The notes under the pieces: generated by a model
Told to the model about the DNA's origin: nothing
Databases searched by the model: none
The model's input: the letters and a program-made list of their open reading frames with translations, nothing else
Part shown: positions 10,003 to 20,526 of the stretch, piece by piece
Numbering within the stretch: the stretch's first letter is position 1
Layout of the letters: the number at the start of each line of letters is the position of its first letter
DNA from: Pythium myriotylum
Lineage: Eukaryota > Oomycota > Peronosporomycetes > Pythiales > Pythiaceae
Direction: 5' to 3'
NCBI GenBank assembly: GCA_023091665.1
Contig: JALJCQ010000027.1
Location: 124,001-188,000, forward strand
Length of the DNA stretch: 64,000 nt
Made by a program: the position numbers and the translations under genes

Positions 10003-10342
10003 ATCGCCAGGGTCGTCACTTGCGACGGGGCCCCTCTTAAAACCGGGCGATAAACATGACAGCCACGTTTGCTAAACCTCTCTAATACCTTGCCTCAGTT
10101 TTGCCTCCCGCTCGACCCGGTCGGTCATCTTGTTTACAAACAGCCCACGAATACCTCTCATGCCCCACTGGGCATTGACCCACCCATTTTTTCAAGTCAC
10201 TCAACCCGTATCAGTTCTTGAAGGCAATCCGGTATTATCAGTTCGTCACTCACTTCGCCAACAAGATCTTCTCCTCGCCAGTTGGGGACGGTCTCACTTG
10301 TCAACTCGCCTTCTCTTGTCTCCTGCTATCTCCTCCTCCCTC
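10003..10342. other. Upstream region of the aldo/keto reductase gene
   Basis: No separate gene is seen. An upstream open frame (from 10130) continues into the reductase, but its residues do not resemble the family, so I treat it as promoter and 5' leader. Confidence 0.4.
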
Positions 10343-11416
10343 ATGGCTTCGTCAGGCATGAAGTACCGCTTCCTCGGCGACTCAGGACTGCTCGTCTCGC
10401 TCTTCAGCATCGGCTGCATGATGCAGACCGACGCCGACGTCGACGCCGCCTACGACATTCTCGTCCACGGCTTCAAGCACGGCATTAACTTCTGGGACAC
10501 GGCTGAAGGCTACGCGGCTGGTGCCTCTGAGCGCGCGATCGGCCAAGTGATCAAGCGCGGCATCGAGAACGGTGTCTGGGAGCGCGAGGACCTCGTGATC
10601 TCGACCAAGATCTACATCGGCACGAAAATGGCGGTGAACCCGGCGCTCGCGCAGTCGATCGTCGCGCCGAACGCTCAGGGGCTCAGCCGCAAGCATCTCA
10701 TTGAAGGCACCAAGGCCTCGCTCCAGCGTATGGGCCTCGAGTACACGGACGTGCTCTTTGCGCACCGACCGGACAAGTTCACTCCAGTCGAAGAGGTTGT
10801 GCGCGCTATGAACTTCATCATCAATCAAGGATGGGCATTCTACTGGGGAACGAGCGAGTGGCAAGAACACGATATTCTTGAAGCCTGTGAGGTCGCTGAG
10901 CGTCTAGGCATGATCCGACCTATCGTGGAGCAGACGCGATACCACCTCTTCGACCGCTCCAAGGTCGAAGTGGACTTTTCGTCGCTGTACAAGAAGTATA
11001 AGCTTGGGCTGACGACGTTTTCGCCTCTCGCCTTTGGAATGCTCACTGGCAAGTACGCGAACGGCATCCCAGAAGGTACTCGCCTCTCGAACGAGATGTA
11101 CCTCAATTTCTTCAAGAGCATCCAGGGCGACATCAACGCCGTGATCGCCAAGGTGGAGCAACTGCGTCCGATCGCAGAGGAACTGGGCTGCTCGCTCGCA
11201 CAGCTCGCGGTCGCGTGGGTCGCGTCGAATGAAAACGTCTCGACTGTGCTGCTCGGCGCTACCTCGGTCGCGCAGTTGGACGAAAACCTTAAGGCGCTCC
11301 CGTTCGTGGCCAAGCTCACGCCCGAGATCAAAGCCCGCATCGAGGCGATTTTGCCTTTTGAGTACCGACCCGCGACACGCGACATGCTCTACAGCATCCG
11401 CGGAAAGTACTTGTAA
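10343..11416 (+). CDS. Aldo/keto reductase, Kv-beta/AKR6-like
   Basis: The 357-residue, intronless product begins MASSGMKYRFLG; the ATG at 10343 matches the usual family N-terminus, although the frame is open to 10130. It is a TIM-barrel NADPH-dependent oxidoreductase. The catalytic tetrad is visible: Asp52 and Tyr57 in WDTAEGY, Lys89 in STKI and His141 in FAHRPD. The C-terminal NADPH-binding region (LGATSVAQLDENLKAL) is present. The RFLGDSGLLVS opening and GTSEW segment resemble voltage-gated potassium channel beta subunits and fungal/plant YakC-type enzymes. It is probably a cytosolic reductase of small carbonyl compounds; the substrate cannot be read from sequence. Length is normal for the family. 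Confidence 0.93.
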   Translation: MASSGMKYRFLGDSGLLVSLFSIGCMMQTDADVDAAYDILVHGFKHGINFWDTAEGYAAGASERAIGQVIKRGIENGVWEREDLVISTKIYIGTKMAVNPALAQSIVAPNAQGLSRKHLIEGTKASLQRMGLEYTDVLFAHRPDKFTPVEEVVRAMNFIINQGWAFYWGTSEWQEHDILEACEVAERLGMIRPIVEQTRYHLFDRSKVEVDFSSLYKKYKLGLTTFSPLAFGMLTGKYANGIPEGTRLSNEMYLNFFKSIQGDINAVIAKVEQLRPIAEELGCSLAQLAVAWVASNENVSTVLLGATSVAQLDENLKALPFVAKLTPEIKARIEAILPFEYRPATRDMLYSIRGKYL

Positions 11417-12329
11417 TCTTTCCGACTGGAGCATCAAGTCCAAACTTGGTATTGACCCAGGACCGATGTATTCGCTCGATAGTGCGCGTAGCTTGTGTTC
11501 CTGAATGAGATCAGAATGCCTATTGCACTTTTCAGTGACTTCATCCACTTCTCATAATGCTACCAATAGTAGCATCGCGGCTGCTGCCGATCGAGTCAGC
11601 GCTGAGCAAGCTCTTGGAGCAGGTCGCGGTCGGCGAGACGATCAACTAGACGCTCGATATGTTTGGCTGCACACATCCGCACAGTAGCCCGTGTTCGAAC
11701 TGGCGTCGATTTCGATTTTGGCAGCCGCTGAACGTCAATTGCAAGCTCTGTGCGGAAGGAGCGACGGCGACAGCATCCTCGATTTGTTCGCACGAGTGCA
11801 ACGCAACTTGCGCGTGACTTACAATGAGGAAAAACACAAGGTCCGACTCCACTTTGATGGATGATTCAGAGGAAATCCGGGCATAGCTGGCAGTGCCAGT
11901 GCCAAAGTCGCCCGATTGAACGGGTTCGAGTGGGAGTTCGTAAGCTGGCTGGTCGCCTCTCTTTGTTGGTGATCACTATACCAACAACGACGCAAAACAC
12001 GATGTTCTTCATGCTTACGGTTCGTTTCGATTTTGCCTCACTCCAGTACAATTTGCAATGCTTCCAGTCCTCCGTGGGAGCACGGGCGGTAAAATGTGGC
12101 GTTGGTGGATGCTTCTCCAAGCCACATTTTACTGACGGTGTTGGATGCCAGTGGCAATGCTATTGGCATCTAACTCTGTCGTGTGTCGTCTGTCGCCAGC
12201 TTGTTGGACAGCTCGCTTCAATAATGGATCTCGTGGCTCTAGCGTCATCTTGGAGAAGACACGCACATTCCCTCCAGTCGGCTTTTCATTCTCAAATTTG
12301 CCGAGTAGCACACTATTAATTACCCAGCC
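11417..12329. other. Intergenic with inverted repeat and possible decayed coding
   Basis: No intact gene. A perfect 12-bp inverted repeat (GTAAAATGTGGC, 12089-12100; GCCACATTTTAC, 12121-12132) surrounds a 20-nt loop. At about 11580-11820 the plus strand reads like fragments of a protein interrupted by stops, which I cannot assign. Confidence 0.35.
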
Positions 12330-12713
12330 ATGAAGCTCCTCGCCGCCCTCTTTGCAGCGATTGCCGCCAGCGCCAGCGCTACCGAATCCGTCGTATCATC
12401 GAAAATGCTCCGCAACAGGCCGGAACCGCGCCAACTTGCCGAGAAAACGTGTTTCCAGCTTGTGTGTTATGTCCGCGCACCATCCATTGATTGTGCCAAG
12501 GGGGGCGTATCTGACTTCTATACGCTTGTTCTTGGCGGCCGTGGAAACTACACGACTGAAATTTATGGACCGAATGAAGTGAATGCGACCTATTTCGCGA
12601 CATCGTACGTGCCCAAGACCAGTGACGTCGTATATTCTCGATAGTGTCCCGGCCGCACGGATGGATATCAAGTGCATAACTGCCAGAGCACGCCCAGCGA
12701 TGTCCTGTGCTAG
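12330..12713 (+). pseudogene. Secreted six-cysteine protein gene with one in-frame TAG
   Basis: The frame starts MKLLAALFAAIAASASA, a clear signal peptide. It reaches TAG at codon 105 (12642-12644) but continues in the same frame for 22 more codons to a second TAG (12711-12713). The downstream part contains NCQST and a terminal Cys, exactly as in the two intact paralogues at 21544-22044 and 22938-23570. Counting the stop as a residue, Cys lie at 41, 46, 55, 106, 118 and 127; C3 to C4 spacing (51) equals that of the paralogues. A TCG-to-TAG change would explain it. The product would be extracellular and disulfide-bonded, function unknown. Stop-codon readthrough is an alternative. Confidence 0.75.
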
Positions 12714-14470
12714 ATAAGATCGCCCAAACCGCGACCGTGATGCGGCTGGGAAGTGGTCCATCAGACAAGAACGCTTGACCCATAACACAAATCAAACAGA
12801 AGTGGTCTTAGACCTGGGATGCCAGGATACGAAAAGACGCTCTACCTCGCCACGTACTTCCACTGAGCTCCACCCCACATCGGGTTGTCCCATCAGCTTT
12901 GAACATGGAAATCCGAGTTGATAGCTATTTGAGTGCGTTAATCCCATCTCAACACTTTCCAACTGCCTTGAGTTCGTAGGAGAGACCCACCGCAACGACC
13001 ATGCCTCGAACTTGTGGATTTTATTTCCCATTGCTTCCTTAAGCTTTAATCACCTTTTCGATTCCGGAATCTTTGTGTACAAACAACGCAACAACTCAGA
13101 TGGACGAAGCTCGAAACATCGCCAGAGCCTTGGACGATAGCTCCCGAACGATGCAGGTTTCTGCCCACGCGAATGCGGATCTCTCTGACTTGAATGCTTC
13201 ACTGCGAGAGCGACCGCTTCGTTCTTCACGACACCGATTCTGTCGCAACGTGATGGGTGCTCTTCTCACACCGTTTTCATCTCCTTGGCTACGCGATTGT
13301 ATCGCATACACAACAGCGTGCCCGAAGCCGTGCCACTTGGTGATTAAATCACGACGCTCAAGCGCAGATTTTCCAGACATTTCGCGGGAAGACCACCCCA
13401 ATGTGCGTACCAATGACGGGTTTCCGTGGTGATTAGCCCCAGGCCATCGCATATATACGTCGTCACACGGACTGGCCTCAGCTTGTATCAATATTCGCTT
13501 TGGTGACCTCACTGCCAATTGATCTTATTTTCAATTCTGCAGACATCAGAGCAAAAGATCTTGGAATCTTTGACTCAACGCACTCGACTTGTCACAGTCA
13601 CCCACCCAGGCACCCAGATCTGTTTTCCAAACGGATTAGTACTGGTGTAGCCATTGTGAGACATTGTGAGATCCGATGGAATTTCCGTCAGACCTCCCAG
13701 CCAATCAAGTCTCGCGGAAGTACTAATCCGACTCACACTCCCTCGCGAGCGTCATCAGTTCGCGTTGACTTGGCCCATTATGTCGATCGTTCACACACAT
13801 TCTTTCGTTGAACTCAAAAAAAAAATACTCAACGCATCTCGTCATGTCAAACTAAATGAAAATCCATCGCATCTTGTCATGTTAAACTGAGATACAGTAC
13901 CGATTGCTGTGGGAGTGCGACAACACGGTTGCTTCCGGTATGATTTGATGGCCACCAACCACTATGGTTCGATAAGACGCTGCGTGGTCGCAATCCACGT
14001 CATGCAAGTCAGTAAATAAAACTATCGGTATACGCGAAGTCAGGCGGCTTCACATTGAAAATGGTCCCCGCAAACTAAGAGTTATCCAAAATAATAACTC
14101 CAGGAAACGGGATAGATATCGTACTTGGTTGCGAGTTTACATGTGCGTGCCCCCCCCCCACCCCCCGATTTCTTTAGGCCGGAAGATGATCATTGACGGG
14201 AAGCACTCGTTAAACCTTGAGTCTGCGCTTGAGTCTGCTCGTAATCGAGACTGATGGATACAACTCCCCACGTCTCACGAGTCTCAAGTCCTATACCTGG
14301 AGCATGTTTCGTAGGGGAGACCAGGTTCGTGCTCAAGAGTTCGGAAGACTCAAGCGTGTCTATCGTCTGCAAATCGTAAACTCAAGCGGCTGATGATTAC
14401 GATCGACTCGCGGCCCATCTCACCTGCCGGGTAAAATCGCAATCCCTTTGACAAAGATAGTTTTCTTAAA
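12714..14470. other. Long intergenic stretch with repeats and a weak ORF
   Basis: It holds an inverted pair CGGATTAGTACT (13632-13643) and AGTACTAATCCG (13719-13730), and a 35-bp-period tandem pair (13833-13853 and 13868-13888). It also has a C10-A-C6 tract (14150-14166). Around 14293-14395 it carries a decayed single arm of the foldback element found intact at 34654-34879 (shared GAGCATGTTTCGTAGGGG). Confidence 0.5.
13100..13432 (+). CDS. Weak hypothetical ORF
   Basis: The 110-residue frame from the ATG at 13100 (MDEARNIARALDDSS) has a plausible helical N-terminus and is preceded by a splice-acceptor-like CTCAG. No domain is recognised, no signal peptide is present, and nothing nearby supports it. 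It may be a pseudogene exon or chance. Confidence 0.22.
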   Translation: MDEARNIARALDDSSRTMQVSAHANADLSDLNASLRERPLRSSRHRFCRNVMGALLTPFSSPWLRDCIAYTTACPKPCHLVIKSRRSSADFPDISREDHPNVRTNDGFPW

Positions 14471-14707
14471 TACATTGATGTGTTTCTATTTAATTCAATT
14501 TAAATTACTCTGACACTACATATTCTCTTCAAACGGCTGCTATCCCAAATGACGTCGATACGCTATGCGGGAGACATACCCAGCGACCAGAAGGCGCTGT
14601 TGTTCTGTTGCCACGACCAGCTTTCCCACAGTCTCTCTCTCTCCTGCGGACTATTTGACTCAGGAAGGCACTTCTCAACTTGCTTCGATCTACACAAGTC
14701 TCGAAAA

Positions 14708-16513
14708 ATGACCGAAGAATCGATTACCCCGCAAGCAGCCTACCGATCAATCGAGATGGATCCTATCTCGGGTTCCGCCGAGCTGATCCGGTCCGTGACG
14801 GTGTCGTGGCAGAATCTGAGCGTCGGCGTCGCAGCCAAGAAAGCCAAAAACGATGAATTCAAAGACACGTCGATCCTCCACGACATCTCCGGCGAAGCTC
14901 TCCCAGGAGAGTTGCTCGCGATCGTTGGACCTGCAGGATCCGGGAAGACCACGCTCCTGGACTGTCTGATGAATCTTCGTCCGACTAGTAGCGGACACAT
15001 CCACGTGAATGGCGTCGCCATCCATTTATCAGCGAGCGATGCGCGTTACATCCCGAAAGACAGCCGCCTCTACTCGGCGCTCACTGTGCATGAACACTTG
15101 ATGCTTCAGGCAGAGCTAAGGCTCGGACCGTCGCCGGCGAACAACAAGCACGTGATTGAGATCCTCGACCAGCTCGAACTGACGGCAGAAGCGCACTCGC
15201 TCATCGGTGACGACACGCACAAAGCTCGGCATAAACTTGTGTCCATCGCGACGGAACTGCTCTCGCAACCTCCAGTGCTCCTACTCGACGACCCGATCGC
15301 GGAGCTCGATCATCTGGAAGCACAGATTCTGATCCTGCAGCTTCACAAGCTAGCTCGTAAGGGCCACACGGTCGTGATCGCCGTCCAACAAGCGCCAAGC
15401 CTGCTCTTCGACACCTTTGACAAGCTCTACTTAATGGCCGACGGTAACGTTGTGTTCCATGGCAAGCCATCCAGCAGCATCGAGTACCTCAAGACACAGG
15501 GTCTCACGTGCCCAACGTTCGGTAGCCCATTCGAGTTCTTCGCGGAACAGCTGACCATGAAAGATCGCGCGCAGCACCTCGTCGCCGCGTGGGCGACTCG
15601 GCGACGATCATCAACAGTCACGTTGATGATCGGGGATCCGCTAATGGAGCTCCCTTCAGCTACTCAGCGCCCGAAGTTGTCGACTCAGTTCGGCGTCCTT
15701 GCGAAACGTACTTTCCTGAGAATGGTCCAAGACAAAGCCACGTTCAAATCGCGCCTTACCAGCATGCTCGCAGTCGCGATCATCCTCGGTCTTGTCTTCC
15801 CCCAGCTCGACCTCGATCAGACGGACATCCAGCCTTTCACGAGCGCCTGCTTCTTCTTCAGTGTTACCCAATTCGTCATCAACGGTTTCGGCGAACTCGG
15901 AGTGATGCCGGAAGAAGTTCCGCTTGTTATCGCAGAGCACAAGGCCAACGCCTACCACGCGTTGACTTGGTACGTTGTCAAGAGTGTCGTCGAGTTCCCG
16001 CAGCAGCTCTTCTACCCGCTCGTGTTCCTCTCGCCAGCCTACTTCATCATCGGCTACTCCGCGGACGCTGAGGTCTTTTTCAGCTTTTACCTCTTCCTCG
16101 TGCTCGTCGTCAGCTGTTCAGCCGCTCTGGTCTACTTCGCCTCGAGCGTGGCACCGAACCCAGGTGCTGCCCGCCCCATTTTCCTGCTGCTCTTCGTGCC
16201 ATTTACGATTCTTGGCGGCACCTTCGTGAACCGCAACAACACACCCAGCTACTTGCTCTGGCTTCAACAGATCTCGCCCATCAAGTACGGCTACCACGGC
16301 ATGATGCGAGCGTACTGGAAAGGTATTGACTCGATTTACTGCCCACCGAACACCTCGTGCCGAGCGACTTCCGGCGCTGGCGTGCTCAAGATGAACGTCA
16401 TCAAGTCGGACAAGTTTGTGTCGGACGTTGTCACGCTGATCGTGATCAACCTCACGCTTCGCGTGCTTGCAGCGCTCGCGCTTTGGCGTCGCAGTCGCAG
16501 TCGCCAGAAGTAA
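14708..16513 (+). CDS. ABCG-type half transporter, copy 1, degenerate ATPase
   Basis: The 601-residue product has an NBD followed by an ABC-2 membrane domain. Walker A is intact (GPAGSGKT, 74-81). The Q-loop position is Lys (IPKDSR), the SGG signature is replaced by THKARHK (170-176), Walker B reads LLLDDP with Asp instead of Glu, and the switch His is Gln (VQQAPS). About six hydrophobic segments follow (roughly 350-500 and 575-593), with a Cys-containing loop (YCPPNTSC) near the end as in ABCG proteins. It could bind ATP but may not hydrolyse it, acting as a regulatory or heterodimer partner. I chose the ATG at 14708 (MTEESITPQ); the frame is open from 14549, but that part looks like 5' leader. 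A methyltransferase gene follows on the same strand. Confidence 0.88.
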   Translation: MTEESITPQAAYRSIEMDPISGSAELIRSVTVSWQNLSVGVAAKKAKNDEFKDTSILHDISGEALPGELLAIVGPAGSGKTTLLDCLMNLRPTSSGHIHVNGVAIHLSASDARYIPKDSRLYSALTVHEHLMLQAELRLGPSPANNKHVIEILDQLELTAEAHSLIGDDTHKARHKLVSIATELLSQPPVLLLDDPIAELDHLEAQILILQLHKLARKGHTVVIAVQQAPSLLFDTFDKLYLMADGNVVFHGKPSSSIEYLKTQGLTCPTFGSPFEFFAEQLTMKDRAQHLVAAWATRRRSSTVTLMIGDPLMELPSATQRPKLSTQFGVLAKRTFLRMVQDKATFKSRLTSMLAVAIILGLVFPQLDLDQTDIQPFTSACFFFSVTQFVINGFGELGVMPEEVPLVIAEHKANAYHALTWYVVKSVVEFPQQLFYPLVFLSPAYFIIGYSADAEVFFSFYLFLVLVVSCSAALVYFASSVAPNPGAARPIFLLLFVPFTILGGTFVNRNNTPSYLLWLQQISPIKYGYHGMMRAYWKGIDSIYCPPNTSCRATSGAGVLKMNVIKSDKFVSDVVTLIVINLTLRVLAALALWRRSRSRQK

Positions 16514-16797
16514 TCGCGTCAATACACGCGACCAAGCAACGACACCTCGAAGCTGCATAAATACTCCTACATCAATTAGAGAAATATAAACGAGAATCAC
16601 AGTCCACATCAGATAGAAATCAACACAGCCACAACGGAGCCGTTTTATGAAGTGAACCATCTGCTCGGATCTCGCACTCGCAGAAAACGTCAACCTGGAG
16701 TGTTGGTGTCGTCCACACGTCTCACATGCGTCATCACCAAAGTAGCGTTCCCGAAGGTGTTGGGGTTCTGTTGTTCATTCCGCAATCTCCACCGACC

Positions 16798-17691
16798 ATG
16801 GCACTTGCATCTGCTGCGACTCGCTGGGGAGCTCACGCCGAGTGCTACGAGCAAGTTTTCGAGCGCACGACTGTGTTGTGGGGACGCGACGCACTTACCT
16901 TAGGCCGCCTACCTGATCCACAAACGTCTCGGTTTCTGGACGTAGCCTGTGGGCCAGGGTCACTCGCTCTCGAGGCTGCTGGCATGGGATATGCAGTAGT
17001 TGCAACCGACTTTTCGTCTGGAATGATCGATCGCGTAAAGGCCAAGATCGCATCGTCGCTAACTCCGCTCAAGATCTCGGCCCGCGTCGTGGATGGGCAA
17101 ACGCTTGAAGGCATAGAGGACTCATCGTTTGATGTCGTGGCGTCGACATTCGGAATCGCATTGTTTCCAGACCGCGCTGCTGCCTGGAAATCTGCTCTCC
17201 GTGTTCTAACACCAGGCGGCCGTCTAGTTGCCACGAGTTGGGATGCCAACAGTGTCAACCTTCGCATGGTGCGTTTCATCATCCAACACTCCAAGAACAA
17301 ACCAGGAACTCCAGTCTCTCAACACGACGCGCTGCCGACGGCGATCAACAACACGATGCAGGCTGTCTCTTTCCGCGAAGAGCTCGAGAGTTGCGGCTTC
17401 GAGGCTGTTCGCATTCACAGTCTGAGCCATCCAATGTGCTTCTCGAGCGGAGAAGAATGCGTTCGCGGCATTCTAGACAATGCAGGATTCATGACGATGG
17501 TCAGTCACAAAGAAGCGCATTCTGTGAAACGATGTGTCTTGGAGTTTGCGCAGCTTGTGCTGGACGGGGTTGACCCCTCTGAGGGGATCCGGGTTCGTGA
17601 TGCTTCGGCAGAGAATCATCCGCTATGGTCGAAGCCATTCGTACTTCAAGCCGTAGGTCACTTGGCTGTCGCAAGTAAGCCAACCTTGTAG
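16798..17691 (+). CDS. Class I SAM-dependent methyltransferase, copy 1
   Basis: The 297-residue product begins MALASAATRWGAH; this ATG (16798) is preferred over 16726 because the fold starts here. Motif I is FLDVACGPGSLAL (46-58), with the ribose-binding acid in VVATDFS (Asp71), VDGQTLEGIEDSSFDVV (motifs II-IV) and LTPGGRLVATSW (137-148). It is related to UbiE/ubiquinone-type small-molecule methyltransferases; the substrate is unknown. It lies 284 bases after the ABCG gene on the same strand and is duplicated together with it, suggesting a linked role. The terminus is about 120 bases from the convergent thioesterase gene. Confidence 0.88.
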   Translation: MALASAATRWGAHAECYEQVFERTTVLWGRDALTLGRLPDPQTSRFLDVACGPGSLALEAAGMGYAVVATDFSSGMIDRVKAKIASSLTPLKISARVVDGQTLEGIEDSSFDVVASTFGIALFPDRAAAWKSALRVLTPGGRLVATSWDANSVNLRMVRFIIQHSKNKPGTPVSQHDALPTAINNTMQAVSFREELESCGFEAVRIHSLSHPMCFSSGEECVRGILDNAGFMTMVSHKEAHSVKRCVLEFAQLVLDGVDPSEGIRVRDASAENHPLWSKPFVLQAVGHLAVASKPTL

Positions 17692-17811
17692 GACACTTGC
17701 GCGATCTCCTCATACTGGCAGTGAAAACATGGATCGGAACGAGCTCAAAAATGCATCGATGCGTTGTGTATGAAGTGCTGGCGTCTTCTTATTTTTACCT
17801 CTACCAGCACC

Positions 17812-19216
17812 TCACTGAAAGCTCAAAGGCACGAATTCCTTCGTAATTGACAGAGGAACAAGGGGCATATCCAGTGACGCGGCTTCTTCTTGATCAAATT
17901 CCTCGCGGCGCTGGGCCTTGAGAATCGCACGCATACTTTCCTGATCGGATTCCTCAGCCGTGACTTGGATATCCACTGCTTTAGGTTGGCGAGGGGTTGT
18001 GAGACTCGACAGGTTGGCGACTTCGGCGAACGCAGTGTGGGAGATCTGCTCGTCCGTGAAAATACGAACGATAATAATCTCGACTTCAACCGAGTTCTCT
18101 CTACGATCGCGCCACCACAATTAGATGGCATAACGTTAAACCAAGAGGAAGTAGAACTTACTTGACGCGGCAGACACGAGCTCGGATGCTCATCATGTCG
18201 TCGATCCTGATCGGCAGCTTGAAGTGCACTCGCGTCAACGAGACTGTGGCCATGGCCTCGTTCTTCGTCAGATTACGCGCGCAGAGCAGAGCGGCACGTT
18301 CCTGCCATCCATCCACGGGTTAGTGCGAGTCGAAACTCCGTCAATTTTTACACAGAAACTTGCCATCCATTCGAGAATGACGCCGCCAAACACGTTATTC
18401 CCGCTGTTCGCGTACTTCATGCTGAACGCCCGTCGGATTTCGATGACCGTGTCTCGCACGTTGACTACCTGTTTCATATCACTCTCCAGGCGAGGGATCA
18501 TGCCACTAGTGATGTGACTCAGTGAGGAGACCTCGTTCTCAGCTGCTTGGACACGCGCGATGAGTTCTCGGCGTCTCGACGCCAGTCGCTCGAGCGCCGC
18601 GCACTCCTCCGGACGCGAGGGGTCAGCCAGCTTTGGGAGCCCTGCGTGCTTTTTGCCATCCTCTCCGAAGCCGACGAAAGTTGCAATGCAGTTGTGGGTT
18701 AGCTCAAACTCTCCCGACGCAAAGTCTTGACGGTACACGCTCGTCTAGGCCATCGATATCCTTCAGCCAGCCGGAAATCACTATAGAATTTTAAGATGGC
18801 CATGCTTACCTGGGCAACAATGGACGAGGTGTTCACTTGGATGACGCGAGCTTCAAGCCGGACAAAGTCACCGTGAAATACGGGCCGGAACATCTGAAAA
18901 GCGTCAATTGCAACCGTGACGAGCTGGACAGGAGCGACGCTGCAGCCAACACCACTCGGTCAAAATTTCTCTCCGCTTTCGAAAAGTTGTGAGTTGACGT
19001 ACGTGAAGCACGCAGCGCATGTGGCGAGATCAATGAGCTCGAGGATCGGCCCCGAACCGAGTAACTTGCCTTTCAACTCGTCGTGTCCCTAATACCACAA
19101 CGAATTGTCAAAAATTTGACAAATGAATAGTCGCAAAATGATATCAGTAGACGAACCACAATCGTTGCGTGGAAGTCTCGACAACGATCTGGGGAGACTG
19201 TCGGGCGCGACGCCAT
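17812..19216 (-). CDS. Double-hotdog acyl-CoA thioesterase (ACOT9-like), six exons
   Basis: My exon model on the minus strand is 19157-19216, 19003-19088, 18810-18939, 18352-18744, 18162-18301 and 17812-18100. All introns have GT..AG ends, are 50-68 nt long and keep the frame, giving 365 residues. The first hotdog domain includes GSGPILELIDLATCAACFT and VTVAIDAFQMFRPVFHGDFVRLEARV. A helical linker follows, then the second hotdog with YANSGNNVFGGVILEWMASFC and VSLTRVHFKLPIRIDDMMSIRARV. It hydrolyses acyl-CoA to fatty acid and CoA; mammalian relatives are mitochondrial, but I see no clear transit peptide. The last exon is also present as a stray fragment at 31096-31305. Confidence 0.85.
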
Positions 19217-19872
19217 GTTTAACGTTGATGGCGAATCCAAGAATGGCGAGTGACGTGGAACCCACGGAGCGAGCTGACCAAATTTAGTAGGTTGAGTCCA
19301 TGGACCAAACCGATTGGCTGCATGGAGATCGCCACTGGTATGCGAAAACTGTCGACGTCATCGAGATCCAAGATTCGTCCATTTGACGAGCTTGAAGTTG
19401 GCGCAAGAAGCGTCCAGTTCTCAACGTGAATGGAAACTTCGAGTGTTCTGTTGGGCGAGCTCTCAACAGCAGCTGCAGTACTTGGTCCGCGTTGCGCTGA
19501 TTAAAACACCATCGGAAGTTTTCACCTGAAACCGTGGACTTGACGAGGCGTGCTTACAAGCGTTGAGGGAAAGAGTCGAAGATGGCCCTAATCCTCCGTT
19601 GGCAAGGAGATACTTCACTTTTCTCTCTCCGCAACTCTACTGAACAAGAAAGGCCGCCACATGCTCGCGTACCCGACGTGTGATTTACATTAAGGGTAAG
19701 GTCTACCATTTGAATCGCGAGTTTATGAACCAACCCTACGGCCAGGTCAACCCACACAGACTTCTCTCAACACTTCCTAGAACCAGATTGAGTATTCGTT
19801 CAGTCGATTATCTCACCGAATGAGGTCTGATTATCCTGGACCGAGGTAATTCGTGCAGGTGGTCGACGCACT
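19217..19872. other. Upstream region of the thioesterase gene, no gene seen
   Basis: No recognisable coding, RNA gene or repeat. Confidence 0.4.
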
Positions 19873-20082
19873 TTAAGCTTGACGAAGTTTGTGCCTTGGC
19901 GGATGTGTGCCCGGGTTGCCGTTGACCACGATTACGCCGTTACGAGAGTAGGGATTCGCTTCGTCTCGTGGTCTGTTGTGCTGAGGGTCTCCAGCGTGAA
20001 TGGGCTCATAATTGATCGGCTCAGTAGCAAAAGCCAGAGCATCGTAGAGAGCGAGAACCACGAGCGACAAGGAGAACTTCAT
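19873..20082 (-). CDS. Small secreted protein, INY/NPY type
   Basis: The 69-residue product starts MKFSLSLVVLALYDALAFA, a signal peptide. The short mature part contains PINYEPIHAGD, then NPYSRNGVIVV and a Pro-rich end (GTHPPRH). It resembles the protein at 58185-58427 in signal peptide, INY motif, NPY motif and Pro-rich tail. It has no cysteines and no known domain. Probably extracellular; effector-like or cell-wall roles are speculation. It is single-exon and lies alone between the thioesterase and a decayed ORF. Confidence 0.6.
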   Translation of the reverse strand: MKFSLSLVVLALYDALAFATEPINYEPIHAGDPQHNRPRDEANPYSRNGVIVVNGNPGTHPPRHKLRQA

Positions 20083-20526
20083 TGTAGCAAGACCAGATAG
20101 CCAGGAAGTGAGGAGGAGGAGGATCCTGATGCTGAGGCGTCTTCTTCGATGCGATGCAAATTAGCGAGTGCTCTTAGGCGAGGTTGTTTGACCTTGTGTT
20201 TGCCACACTTGTTGGCCTCAGCGACACGTAGTATACCCTGTATCCAACTAGATGTGCGACTTCGCGACGTTGTGAAGTATGCCGCGTAGATGGATGTTGG
20301 TGACGACGCTGAAAAATGCAGACTATTGGGTCACGTCGGTGAAAACAGCTACAATGCTGATGGATTTGCAATTCTGCTGTTCTGACGTACTCTGCCCCTT
20401 CTCCCTGCAAGGAAAGCTGAACGCAGTTTATTGTGTCCGGCCTGTACGAACTTCGCACGAACCAAACGCAATTGATTGCATCCAACTTCCACCACCAGGA
20501 GTTTCTCACGCTACGCAACCCTCCTT

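Noticed and set aside
14549..14707. N-terminal extension of ABCG copy 1 from the upstream ATG
   Set aside because: The first codons differ completely from copy 2, and the shared part reads like a pyrimidine-rich 5' leader (CTCTCTCTC), so the later ATG is preferred, though not proven.
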